NCBI GenBank assembly: GCA_963789885.1
Contig: CAWBNB010000047.1
Location: 62,001-126,000, forward strand
DNA length: 64,000 bases
Direction: 5' to 3'
Origin: DATEDA01 sp963789885
GTDB taxonomy: Bacteria; Pseudomonadota; Gammaproteobacteria; Burkholderiales; SG8-39
Shown piece after piece: positions 16,010-23,684 of this stretch. A model generated the notes under the pieces. The model ran no database searches, had not been told where the DNA came from, and was given only the letters and a program-made list of their open reading frames with translations. The position numbers and the translations under genes were made by a program. Each line of letters starts with the position of its first letter. Position 1 is the first letter of the stretch.

Positions 16010-17338
16010 CTACTTGTTCGCCCGCTCGAACCGCCGCAGGAGATCGTTCCCGCGCGCGACCGCATCGTCGAGCGCCTGCTTGGGCGGCTTGACCGCCGCC
16101 CACGCCTGCTCGAGCTCCTCGTCGACGACCGCGCGGATCATCAGGTGGTTGCCGAGCCGGATGCCGCGCGAGAACGCCTGCGGCATGCGCTTGCCGTCCA
16201 TCAGCTCCTGCATCGCCACGGCCGTCCCCGGGTTCTTCTCGTAGTACCCGGTCTTGGCGGTGAGCTCGTACGCCGCGCGCGTGATCGGCAGGTAGCCGGT
16301 CGCCTGGTTCCACTCCGCCTGCACGTCCGGCTGCGACAGGTAGGCGAAGAACCTCGCCACGCCCTTGAATTCCGCCGCGGTCTTGCCGTTCATCGCCCAC
16401 AGGCTCGCGCCGCCCATCAGGGTGTTGTAGGGCGCCGAGTTGACGTCGTCGTAATAGGGCAGCGGCAGCACGCCGAGGTCGAACTTCACGTCGCGCGCGA
16501 GGTTGCCGTAGGAGCCGGACGAGGCGGTCAGCATCGAGCACTCGCCGCGCGCGAAGCGCCGCTCGCCCTCGTCGCGCCGGCCCGAGTAGCTGAAGATCTT
16601 GCCCTTCATCCACGCGGTCATCAGCGAGATGTGCCGGATCGCGAGCCGGGTGTTGAACTTGAGCTGCGCGTCCGTGCCGTCGTAGCCGTTGTTGCGGGAG
16701 GCGTACTCCTCGTTGTGCCAGGCGAGGAGATTCTCCAGCATCACCCAGGACGGCCAGGTCGTCGTCAGTCCGCAGTTCTGGGGGAACTTCTCGCGCACCT
16801 CGAGCAGCACCTCCTGCAGCTGGTACCAGGTCTTGAGCTCGGCGTTGGGTTTGACGCCCGACTGCTTAAGCGCGGTGCGGTTCACGTACAGGACCGGCGT
16901 CGAGGTGTTGAACGGCAGCGACTGCAGGTCGCCCTTCGCGTCGGAGTAGAAGCTCGCGACCGCCGGCACGTACATCTTCTGGTCGAACCGTTCGCCCGCC
17001 TCGCGCATCAGCTGGTGGAGCGGCTTCACGAGGCGTCGCGCCGACAACATCATGTTCGCCGTACCGACCTCGTAGACCTGGAGGACGTGCGGGCCCTTGC
17101 CGGCGAGCGCTGCGGCGAGGCCTGCAGCGAGCGTTTCGTCGTAGCTGCCCTTGAAGACCGGGACGACGACGTAGTCCTTCTGCGCGGCGTTGAACCGGTT
17201 CACGATCGTCTTCAGCTGATCGCCGAGCGCGCCGTCCATGGCGTGCCAGAACTGGATCTCGGTCGCAGCGCGGGACGCCGGGGCGGCGATTGCGGCGGCG
17301 ACAAAGACACCAAGGCCGAGGAGGCGCACGAGGTTCAT
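16010..17338 (-). CDS. ugpB: UgpB-like ABC transporter solute-binding protein
   Basis: This 442-residue periplasmic protein has a Sec signal peptide (MNLVRLLGLGVFVAAAIAAP, cleavage near SRAA). The mature start TEIQFWHAMDGALGDQL is the hallmark opening of glycerol-3-phosphate binding protein UgpB. Further matches are FKGSYDETLAAGLAA and MLTASSGSYGNLARD. UgpB binds sn-glycerol-3-phosphate or glycerophosphodiesters for the UgpAEC importer. No UgpA, UgpE or UgpC is present in the window, so it is either an orphan or served by a distant permease. It is transcribed alone on the reverse strand. Confidence 0.85.
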   Translation of the reverse strand: MNLVRLLGLGVFVAAAIAAPASRAATEIQFWHAMDGALGDQLKTIVNRFNAAQKDYVVVPVFKGSYDETLAAGLAAALAGKGPHVLQVYEVGTANMMLSARRLVKPLHQLMREAGERFDQKMYVPAVASFYSDAKGDLQSLPFNTSTPVLYVNRTALKQSGVKPNAELKTWYQLQEVLLEVREKFPQNCGLTTTWPSWVMLENLLAWHNEEYASRNNGYDGTDAQLKFNTRLAIRHISLMTAWMKGKIFSYSGRRDEGERRFARGECSMLTASSGSYGNLARDVKFDLGVLPLPYYDDVNSAPYNTLMGGASLWAMNGKTAAEFKGVARFFAYLSQPDVQAEWNQATGYLPITRAAYELTAKTGYYEKNPGTAVAMQELMDGKRMPQAFSRGIRLGNHLMIRAVVDEELEQAWAAVKPPKQALDDAVARGNDLLRRFERANK

Positions 17339-17464
17339 CGGAGTCCGGACGGCCGCGTGGCGGTGCGGCCGCTGCAGGGAGTTGATTGGACGGCGATTAT
17401 AGCCCCGAGGCCACCCGAACCTGCAAGCGCATCCGAGGCCCCCGGCGCGGCGGTGCGGACTGGT

Positions 17465-18460
17465 TCACGTCGATGCCATCGTCATAGAATGCTGCGCTGC
17501 CGCACCACCGCGGGGCGCGAAGCCGGCACACGGGTCGGGACGGGCCGTGCGCGGGGTGAAGACCACGAAATCGAACTGCGGCGCGTCGCCCGCCGCCGGC
17601 GCCACGTAGTCCTCGGCGCGAGCCATGTCTTCGACGACCTCGACGATGCCGACCGCGAGGGCGCTACGCTGCGGTGCCCGCACGGCCAGCTGGACCGGCA
17701 CGCCGAGGTCGCGCCGGACGTGGCCGTTGCCGGCGATCAGGACGGCGCCGGCCGGTGCCCGCGCCATCAGCGCATCGGCGATCACCGCGTCGCGGGCGCG
17801 CTGCGCCGCGGCCATCCGCGGGACGACGCGTTCGGGCAGCTTGCCGCAATGACCCTCGCGCACGGCGGCCTCGATCGCTTCCACCCGCGCCGGGTCGGGC
17901 GGCTGCAACAGGCCGAGGCGGCTGGCGGCGTCTCCGCCGAGCGCCTCGTAGCCGCGCTCGACCACCGCGACAGCATCGCGGCGCGAGAGGTTCACGGCGA
18001 CCAGCGGCAGGTCGTTCCGGAGCGCGAACGCGACGATCGGCTCGTAGAACGGCCAGTGCCAGCCGCGCCGGTCGAACTGCGCAGCGTCGGCCACGTATCC
18101 GGCGTCGCCCGGCCGCTCGGCGCGCGCACGGTCGAGGGCCGCCTGGTGTTCGCGGTCGAGCTGCTCCAGCGCCACCGCCGGCCTCCGCCCCGCGCGCACG
18201 ATCGCCTCGAGCAGCTCGAGCTGGAGGCGGTGATGGTCGGGGTTGTCGTGCGTTTCGCCGATGAGCACGAAATCGGCTCGCGCACAGGCGGCCTCGAGCG
18301 TCGTGCGCGTGGCGGACCGGCGCTCGCGCGCATCCCAGATCGTGTCGACGAGCGGATGGTCCGGCAGGAGCGGCGAGACCCACGGTGCGGCGCGGCTGCG
18401 GAGCGCGAACACGGCGGGAGCAAGAGCGAGCGCGCGCAGGGCGCCGCGGCGGGAGATCAT
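17465..18460 (-). CDS. chaN: ChaN family (haem-binding, iron-regulated) protein
   Basis: This 331-residue protein matches the ChaN/PhuW group: FVLIGETHDNPDHHRLQ is the family signature with conserved Glu and His residues. VALEQLDREHQAALDRA, GWHWPFYEPIVAFAL and AGNGHVRRDLGVPVQL follow. ChaN of Campylobacter is a surface lipoprotein that binds haem as a dimer. Here the N-terminus has a twin-arginine-like export signal (ISRRGALRALALAPAVFAL) and no lipobox. I chose the ATG at 18460; an in-frame GTG four codons upstream is possible. A putative -10 (TATCCT, reverse strand 18495-18500) lies upstream. Other iron genes follow from 19.9 kb. Confidence 0.8.
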   Translation of the reverse strand: MISRRGALRALALAPAVFALRSRAAPWVSPLLPDHPLVDTIWDARERRSATRTTLEAACARADFVLIGETHDNPDHHRLQLELLEAIVRAGRRPAVALEQLDREHQAALDRARAERPGDAGYVADAAQFDRRGWHWPFYEPIVAFALRNDLPLVAVNLSRRDAVAVVERGYEALGGDAASRLGLLQPPDPARVEAIEAAVREGHCGKLPERVVPRMAAAQRARDAVIADALMARAPAGAVLIAGNGHVRRDLGVPVQLAVRAPQRSALAVGIVEVVEDMARAEDYVAPAAGDAPQFDFVVFTPRTARPDPCAGFAPRGGAAAQHSMTMAST

Positions 18461-18565
18461 CCGGTGGACCACCAGGTGGGTCGGGATGGCTCTAGGATAA
18501 GCTCGCGACCGGAAAGTTTCGTCGCGCCCCTTGTCGGGGCTGGCGACGGTCACCAAGGAATCACG

Positions 18566-19396
18566 ATGACGCTCGAAACCCGACCGATCCCGCGCAGCGG
18601 CGAACGCATCCCGGCCATCGGGCTGGGAACCTGGCAGGCCTTCGATGTCCCGCGCGACGGGCCGGAGCGGGCGGCGGCGAAGGAGACGCTGCGCACGCTC
18701 GTCGAGCTCGGCGGCACGGTGGTCGATTCGTCGCCGATGTACGGCGCTGCCGAGCAGGTGGTCGGTGCGCTCTCGAACGAGCTCGGGCTCGCCGGCAAGC
18801 TCTTCGTCGCGACCAAGGTCTGGACCTCGGGGCGCGACGCCGGCATCCGGCAGATGGAAGCGTCGTTCAGGAAGCTCGGCGTCGAGCGGCTCGACCTGAT
18901 GCAGGTGCACAACCTCGTCGATACCGACGCGCACCTCGCGACGCTCGACGGCTGGCGCAAGGAAGGGCGGGTGCGCTACTTGGGCGTCACCCATTACACC
19001 GCGAGCGGGCACCCCGGGCTCGAAGCCGCGATCCGGAAGCACCGTCCCGATTTCGTCCAGCTCAACTACTCGCTCGCCGAGCGCGAGGCCGAGCACCGGC
19101 TGCTGCCGCTCGCCCAGACCGAGGGCGTCGCGGTGCTGGTCAATCGTCCGCTCGGTCAGGGCCGGATGCTGGCGCGCGTGAACGGAAAACCGCTGCCGGG
19201 CTGGGCGAGCGAGATCGACTGCGCGAGCTGGGCGCAGGTGTGCCTGAAGTTCATCCTGGGCCACCCGGCGGTGACCTGCGTGATCCCGGGCACGCGGAAC
19301 GCCAGGCACCTCGCCGACAATCTCGGCGCGGCGCGCGGTCGCATGCCGGACGCGCAGCAGCGTGCGCGGCTGGCGGCGTACTTCGACTCGGTCTAG
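18566..19396 (+). CDS. Aldo/keto reductase
   Basis: This 276-residue protein has the TIM-barrel AKR pattern: IPAIGLGTWQAF near the N-terminus, then the catalytic Asp and Tyr in VVDSSPMYGAAEQVVG, Lys in FVATKVWTSG, and His in LMQVHNLVDT. The C-terminal cofactor segment CVIPGTRNARHLADNL takes the place of the usual IPG-x-R/K-NADPH motif. These enzymes reduce aldehydes or ketones with NADPH; the natural substrate is unknown. It is transcribed divergently from chaN. Confidence 0.85.
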   Translation: MTLETRPIPRSGERIPAIGLGTWQAFDVPRDGPERAAAKETLRTLVELGGTVVDSSPMYGAAEQVVGALSNELGLAGKLFVATKVWTSGRDAGIRQMEASFRKLGVERLDLMQVHNLVDTDAHLATLDGWRKEGRVRYLGVTHYTASGHPGLEAAIRKHRPDFVQLNYSLAEREAEHRLLPLAQTEGVAVLVNRPLGQGRMLARVNGKPLPGWASEIDCASWAQVCLKFILGHPAVTCVIPGTRNARHLADNLGAARGRMPDAQQRARLAAYFDSV

Positions 19397-19402
19397 AGCG
19401 GC

Positions 19403-19627
19403 TCAGCCCCCGCCGGCCACGGGCGGAGCCTCGGCAGCGGAGGGTGGAGGAAGTCCGGCGACGCCGAGCAGCGGCTTGGATGTCAGCGTGCCGTAAGCTT
19501 TCTTGTTCCCCTTCTTGTCCCCCATTTCCTTCCCTTGCTGCGGCGGTTCCGGCACCAGCAACGACGGGACGACTCGGGTCGTCGGCCTGGCGGCGTCGAA
19601 GCGCAACTTCATCTGGCGGACCGGCAT
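19403..19627 (-). CDS. Small hypothetical protein, 74 residues
   Basis: I do not recognise this product. It starts MPVRQMKLRFDAARPTTR, has a basic central KKGNKKAYG patch, and ends in a Pro/Ala-rich tail with AEAPPVAGGG. A shorter start at 19525 (MGDKKGNKKAYG) has the better ribosome site, AAGGAA five bases upstream. A reasonable promoter lies just upstream, and the local base composition dips below that of the neighbours. Its stop lies six bases beyond the end of the convergent reductase gene. Coding status is uncertain. Confidence 0.4.
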   Translation of the reverse strand: MPVRQMKLRFDAARPTTRVVPSLLVPEPPQQGKEMGDKKGNKKAYGTLTSKPLLGVAGLPPPSAAEAPPVAGGG

Positions 19628-19658
19628 CGGGCTCTCGCTCTTCGTGGTTGGAGCGGCC

Positions 19659-19686
19659 AGTGTAGCGCGGGTTCGTGACGGTTCAA
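19659..19686 (-). promoter_or_regulatory. Predicted sigma-70 promoter for the 74-residue ORF
   Basis: Read on the reverse strand, TTGAAC (19681-19686) and TACACT (19659-19664) are separated by 16 bases. The implied transcript starts about 25-30 bases before the ATG at 19627. The rest of 19687-19896 shows no gene I can support. Confidence 0.45.
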
Positions 19687-19896
19687 AGCGCCAATCGGCA
19701 TCCGCGGTGCACCGCACGATACCGCCCACCTGTCTGTCGTTCCCGGACGATGGGTTGCTGACGCAAGTACCCCGAACAGCCACAGGCGTCGCCGGTCGGC
19801 GTTCGCCGGATCGCGCCGAGCTCACTTGCGTCCAACCTGGCCGGCTGCGGACCGGCGGGCAAGGCGCGCAGACCCGGCCGCAATAGCGACCGCCGG

Positions 19897-21852
19897 TCAC
19901 GCGGTCGGGTCCGACATCCGCGCCTCCCGGCGGACGAGTAGGTAGCTCCCTAAGACGACAGCGAGCACCAACGCCTGCGCACCGAGCGTCTGCCAGGTCG
20001 GGAAGACGCCGAGCCACGGCAGCGCCGGGGCGTTCACCAGGTCGGTCGCGATCACGCCCGCTTCCTGGAGTGCGGCGACGCCCTTTCCAGCGAGCACGAC
20101 CGCGAGCACGCACATGAGGATGGACATCGCGGCGAAGAACGGACCCAAGGGCAGGCGCACGCTGAAGCGGAAGATCGCCCAGCCGGCCGCTGCAAGCGCC
20201 ACGACCGCAGCGGCCGCGCCGCCAAAGAATGCGCCCCGGCCAGCGTCGCCCGCCTGCACCCAGAGCGCCTGGTAGAAGAGCACCGTCTCGAACATCTCGC
20301 GGTACACGGCGAGGAACGACACCACTGCCATCGCCCAGAGCGTGCCGTCAGCGAGGGCGGTTCCGACCCGGTCCTTGATGAAGCCCTGCCAGGCGCGCGC
20401 CGACGATTTGCCGTGCAGCCAGTACCCGACGTACAGGAGCATCACCGACGCGAAGAGCGCAGTGACGCCCTCGATGACCTCGCGATTTGCGCCCGAGATC
20501 TCGACCAGCTCGGTGGCCGCCGCCCAGGTGAGGAGGCCGAGCACGACCGCGCTCACCCAGCCCATGTGCACGTACGGGAGCGCGTCGCGGCGGCCGGCCT
20601 TCACCAGGAAGGCGACGATGGCCGCGACGACGAGCAGGGCCTCCAGCCCTTCGCGGAGGAGGATGACGAGCGCACTCACGAAGACCGCCCCCGGGGACAG
20701 CGTTCCGCTCGCGAGCATCTCCTGCGCCTGCGCTAGCAGCGATTCGACGCGCGCCGCCTTCTCCTCCACCTGCGGCACGGATGCCGCGGCGCCGATGAGG
20801 TTTCGCAGCGCCATCATCGCGCGCTCGGTCTCGGCGACGATGCCCGCGTCTACGTTGCGCAGCGCGGGCTCCACGAGCTCGAAGCCGTCGAGGTACGCCT
20901 GCACGGCGAGCTCGCCCGCGAGCGCGCGGTCGCCAGCCCGGTACGCGGCAGTGCTCGCGGCGACCTTCTCGCGTGCCAGCGCGATCGGCGCCGGCTTGCC
21001 CGCGGCGAGAATCCCGGGCTGCGCGCGGAGATACGCCTGCACGAACGCGGCGTCGTCGCCGAACTGCGCCTTCACCTCGTTCGCAGAGAGCTTCGCCACG
21101 TTGGCGATGTCCGGGAACGCCGCCTTGCCGGCCGCCGTCTTCCACAGTGCCGCGCCCTTTGCGCGCTCGGTATCAGTGGCAGCGAAGTTGGCGGCGTGGA
21201 AGGCGAGCGCCCATCGGTCGTCCTCCGAAAGCTGCCCGAACGCGGCCATCGGCGTGCCCGCGACGCCGAGGCTGATCGTGCTGTATAGGCCGTAGACCGA
21301 ACGCTGCCGCATCCGCGCCGTGTCGCGGAAGTCGGCGGGGGCCGGGTCCATGCCCTTGGCTGCCGGGCCGTCGCCGTGCCCCGCCGCGCCGTGACAGGCG
21401 CTGCAGTGTTCCTGGTAGAGCAGCCGGGCACGCGCGAGATCCGGCGGCCGCTTCGGTGCGATCTGGATCCCGTAGGCTTCGATGATTCCCCAGCGGAGCC
21501 CTGAGGCCGCAGCGGCGACCTGTTCCGCGGGAGCCTTGTCCGCGACGAGGCGCGCCAATGCAGTGGCCTGCGCGGCGAGAGCGTCGCGGCGAGGAGTCGA
21601 CGGCAGGTTCGGCAGCTGCTCCTTCACGCGACCGGCGAACTCGACCATCTCCTTGAACTCGTCCTCGTTCCTGACCTTGCCGTTTTCGACCGCCCCGGCA
21701 TAGTCGACCGCCACGTAGTCGAGCGTGTGGACGATAGCCTGCGCGGTTTCGACCGGCTGGGTCGCGGCGAGTCCGGACCCGATCAGGAGGAGCAGGCCCA
21801 GACAGAGCCGCGGGGTCACCGCAGGCCGGCGCGCGGCGCTGGGTTCAGGCAT
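19897..21852 (-). CDS. Cytochrome c / FTR1-family iron permease fusion
   Basis: This 651-residue protein has a signal peptide (PRLCLGLLLLIGSG), a periplasmic region of about 350 residues, and a C-terminal FTR1 permease of seven helices. The periplasmic region includes a c-type haem motif CSACHGAAGHGDGPAAKGM. The iron-transport motifs are REGLEALLVVAAI and REMFETVLFYQAL (the two REXXE elements). Yeast Ftr1 and bacterial EfeU move iron in coupling with oxidation; here the attached cytochrome domain could pass the electrons. The ATG at 21852 overlaps the stop of the PepSY gene. It is the last gene of the leftward iron operon. Confidence 0.88.
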   Translation of the reverse strand: MPEPSAARRPAVTPRLCLGLLLLIGSGLAATQPVETAQAIVHTLDYVAVDYAGAVENGKVRNEDEFKEMVEFAGRVKEQLPNLPSTPRRDALAAQATALARLVADKAPAEQVAAAASGLRWGIIEAYGIQIAPKRPPDLARARLLYQEHCSACHGAAGHGDGPAAKGMDPAPADFRDTARMRQRSVYGLYSTISLGVAGTPMAAFGQLSEDDRWALAFHAANFAATDTERAKGAALWKTAAGKAAFPDIANVAKLSANEVKAQFGDDAAFVQAYLRAQPGILAAGKPAPIALAREKVAASTAAYRAGDRALAGELAVQAYLDGFELVEPALRNVDAGIVAETERAMMALRNLIGAAASVPQVEEKAARVESLLAQAQEMLASGTLSPGAVFVSALVILLREGLEALLVVAAIVAFLVKAGRRDALPYVHMGWVSAVVLGLLTWAAATELVEISGANREVIEGVTALFASVMLLYVGYWLHGKSSARAWQGFIKDRVGTALADGTLWAMAVVSFLAVYREMFETVLFYQALWVQAGDAGRGAFFGGAAAAVVALAAAGWAIFRFSVRLPLGPFFAAMSILMCVLAVVLAGKGVAALQEAGVIATDLVNAPALPWLGVFPTWQTLGAQALVLAVVLGSYLLVRREARMSDPTA

Positions 21853-22975
21853 CGGAACCCGCGACGACGACGGGCACACCGGCGTCGGCGGCGCGCGGCT
21901 TGCGCCGCTGCCGCAGCCAGATCATTGTGCCGGTGACCACGAGCAGCGGAGGCAGCAGGCCGGTCATGCAGATCACGACGCGGCCGACGACGCCGAACGC
22001 CTCGCCCTCGTGCAGGATGCGCTGCCAGACGAGAAACCGGTCGCCGCCGGTTCGTGTCGCTCGATCCGTGCGCTGCAGGATCGCGCGGGTGCGAGGGTCC
22101 AGGAACACCACCGGCCCGACCCGCGCGCTCGCATCGCCGGGCTCGCGCAGGCTGACGCGGTAGGCACCGCGCGAACCGGATGGCAGCCCGACGCTCGTGA
22201 CTTTTGCGCCCGGGTAGAGCGCGCGCGCGATCTCGACCGCCTCGTCGGGGGCGATCGGGCGGCCCGACGATTCGGGCGCTAGCACGTTGCGCGGCGAGGG
22301 CGAGACCGGCCCGAACGCCGACACGACTGCGCGGCCCGGCTCCGGGTACGCGAGGAAGACGCCGGTAAAAGACAGCATGGCCAGCACGAGCGAGCCGTAG
22401 AAGCCAAACGTGTAGTGCAGGTTGCGCGAAGGTGCGAAGCCCGGGCGGAAGCCGAATGCGCGCCGTCCCAGCCCATTCGGCGGCCACCACAGGTAGATCC
22501 CGCTCAAAGACGAGATCAGCATCGCGATGCCGACCGCGCCCACCACTTCGCGTCCCATGTACTCGCGCAGCGTCAGCGACTCGTGGAAGTTGTGGGCCCA
22601 GCCGATGAAGCTGCCCGCGGCCGACACTTCCAGCACGCGGCCGGTCGGCGGATCCAGGTATACGCGATGGAAGCCGCCGCCTTCCGCGCGCGCCCGGGCG
22701 AACACGACGACGGGCGCGTCCTCGCCCTCGGGGAGCCGCAAGTTCGTGGGCCGCGCGCGGCCTTCCACGGCCTGTGCTGCGCGCTGCACGTAGTCGGAGT
22801 AGCCGAGCGCGATCTGCGACCCCGAGACGGCGTAGCGCTGCGGGTTGAGCCACGCATCGATTTCGTGATCGAAGACGAGGATGCTGCCGGTCACGCTTAT
22901 CAACGCGCCCACGACGCCCAGCGTGAGGCCGAGGCAGAGATGCACCTGGAGCCAGATGCCGCGCAGGTCGCTCAT
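21845..22975 (-). CDS. PepSY-associated TM helix protein (possible iron reductase)
   Basis: This 376-residue membrane protein has four main helices: LCLGLTLGVVGALISVTGS near the N-terminus, one at IAMLISSLSGIYLWWPP, one at GSLVLAMLSFTGVFLAYPE, and one near the C-terminus. PepSY-like periplasmic repeats lie between them. Histidines in HNFHESL, NLHYTFGFYGS and QRILHEGEAFG could bind haem, as in the FsrB/PiuB-type siderophore reductases of this family. Location between piuC and the FTR1 permease supports a role in reducing imported ferric siderophore. The ATG overlaps the piuC stop by four bases. Confidence 0.82.
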   Translation of the reverse strand: MSDLRGIWLQVHLCLGLTLGVVGALISVTGSILVFDHEIDAWLNPQRYAVSGSQIALGYSDYVQRAAQAVEGRARPTNLRLPEGEDAPVVVFARARAEGGGFHRVYLDPPTGRVLEVSAAGSFIGWAHNFHESLTLREYMGREVVGAVGIAMLISSLSGIYLWWPPNGLGRRAFGFRPGFAPSRNLHYTFGFYGSLVLAMLSFTGVFLAYPEPGRAVVSAFGPVSPSPRNVLAPESSGRPIAPDEAVEIARALYPGAKVTSVGLPSGSRGAYRVSLREPGDASARVGPVVFLDPRTRAILQRTDRATRTGGDRFLVWQRILHEGEAFGVVGRVVICMTGLLPPLLVVTGTMIWLRQRRKPRAADAGVPVVVAGSDA

Positions 22976-23664
22976 GGCTCCGCCCACATTCGCAGGAGGT
23001 TGTGATAGCAGCCGGTGAGGGACACCAGCGCCGCGCGACCCGGCGCGTCGCGCGTGAGCTGCACGATGGCCATGTCCAGGTCGAAGAGCAGCGTCCGCCG
23101 GGCGTCGTCGCGCACCAGGCTCTCGATCCAGAAGAACGACGCGAGCCTCACGCCGCGGGTCACCGGCGTGACGCGATGGAGGCTGGAGGCCGGATAGAGC
23201 ACCATGTCTCCGGCCGGCAGCTTGATCTTCTGCACGCCGTAGGTGTCTTCGATCAGCAGCTCGCCGCCGTCGTACTCTCCCGGCGCGGTGATGAAGAGCG
23301 TGGCCGAAAGATCGGTACGGATCTTCACCCCCGTGCCGGGCAGCAGCCGTACGGCGCCGTCCACATGGTTGCCGAAATGCATGCCGTTCGCGCCGTCGTA
23401 CCGGTTGAAGCCGGGCGGATAGACCCGGCTCGGCAGCGCCGCGCTGATGAAGAGCGGATTGCGCTCGAGCGATGCGAGGATGGGCGCGCCGAGCTCGCGC
23501 GCGATCGGTGCGTCTTCGGCAATCTGCAGGTTGTGCTTCACCTGCGCACCTTGGTGGCCGGCCGTGGCGCGGCCGTCGACCCACGCGCCGCCGGCCGCCT
23601 CGAGCTTTGCGCGGACCGAGCGCAGCTCGCCCTCCTGCAACACGCCTGGAATCTGCACGAGCAC
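22972..23664 (-). CDS. piuC: PiuC-type PKHD Fe(II)/2-oxoglutarate hydroxylase
   Basis: This 230-residue protein is the standard PiuC/YbiX length. It opens VLVQIPGVLQEGELRSVRA. The iron-binding facial triad is seen as H-x-D in MHFGNHVDGAVRLLPG and a distal His in YPASSLHRVTPVTRG, with the 2-oxoglutarate-binding Arg following in GVRLASFFW. PiuC is nearly always encoded next to a TonB-dependent siderophore receptor, as here, but its substrate is not established. I chose the GTG at 23664 because a GGAGG lies 10 bases upstream and conserved sequence begins there. Confidence 0.88.
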   Translation of the reverse strand: MLVQIPGVLQEGELRSVRAKLEAAGGAWVDGRATAGHQGAQVKHNLQIAEDAPIARELGAPILASLERNPLFISAALPSRVYPPGFNRYDGANGMHFGNHVDGAVRLLPGTGVKIRTDLSATLFITAPGEYDGGELLIEDTYGVQKIKLPAGDMVLYPASSLHRVTPVTRGVRLASFFWIESLVRDDARRTLLFDLDMAIVQLTRDAPGRAALVSLTGCYHNLLRMWAEP

Positions 23665-23684
23665 TAGCGGCCGGCCTCCATGCC

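Noticed and set aside
16145..18562. Long forward frame running into the aldo/keto reductase gene
   Set aside because: It is antisense to ugpB and chaN. The reductase has its own ATG at 18566, where family similarity starts.
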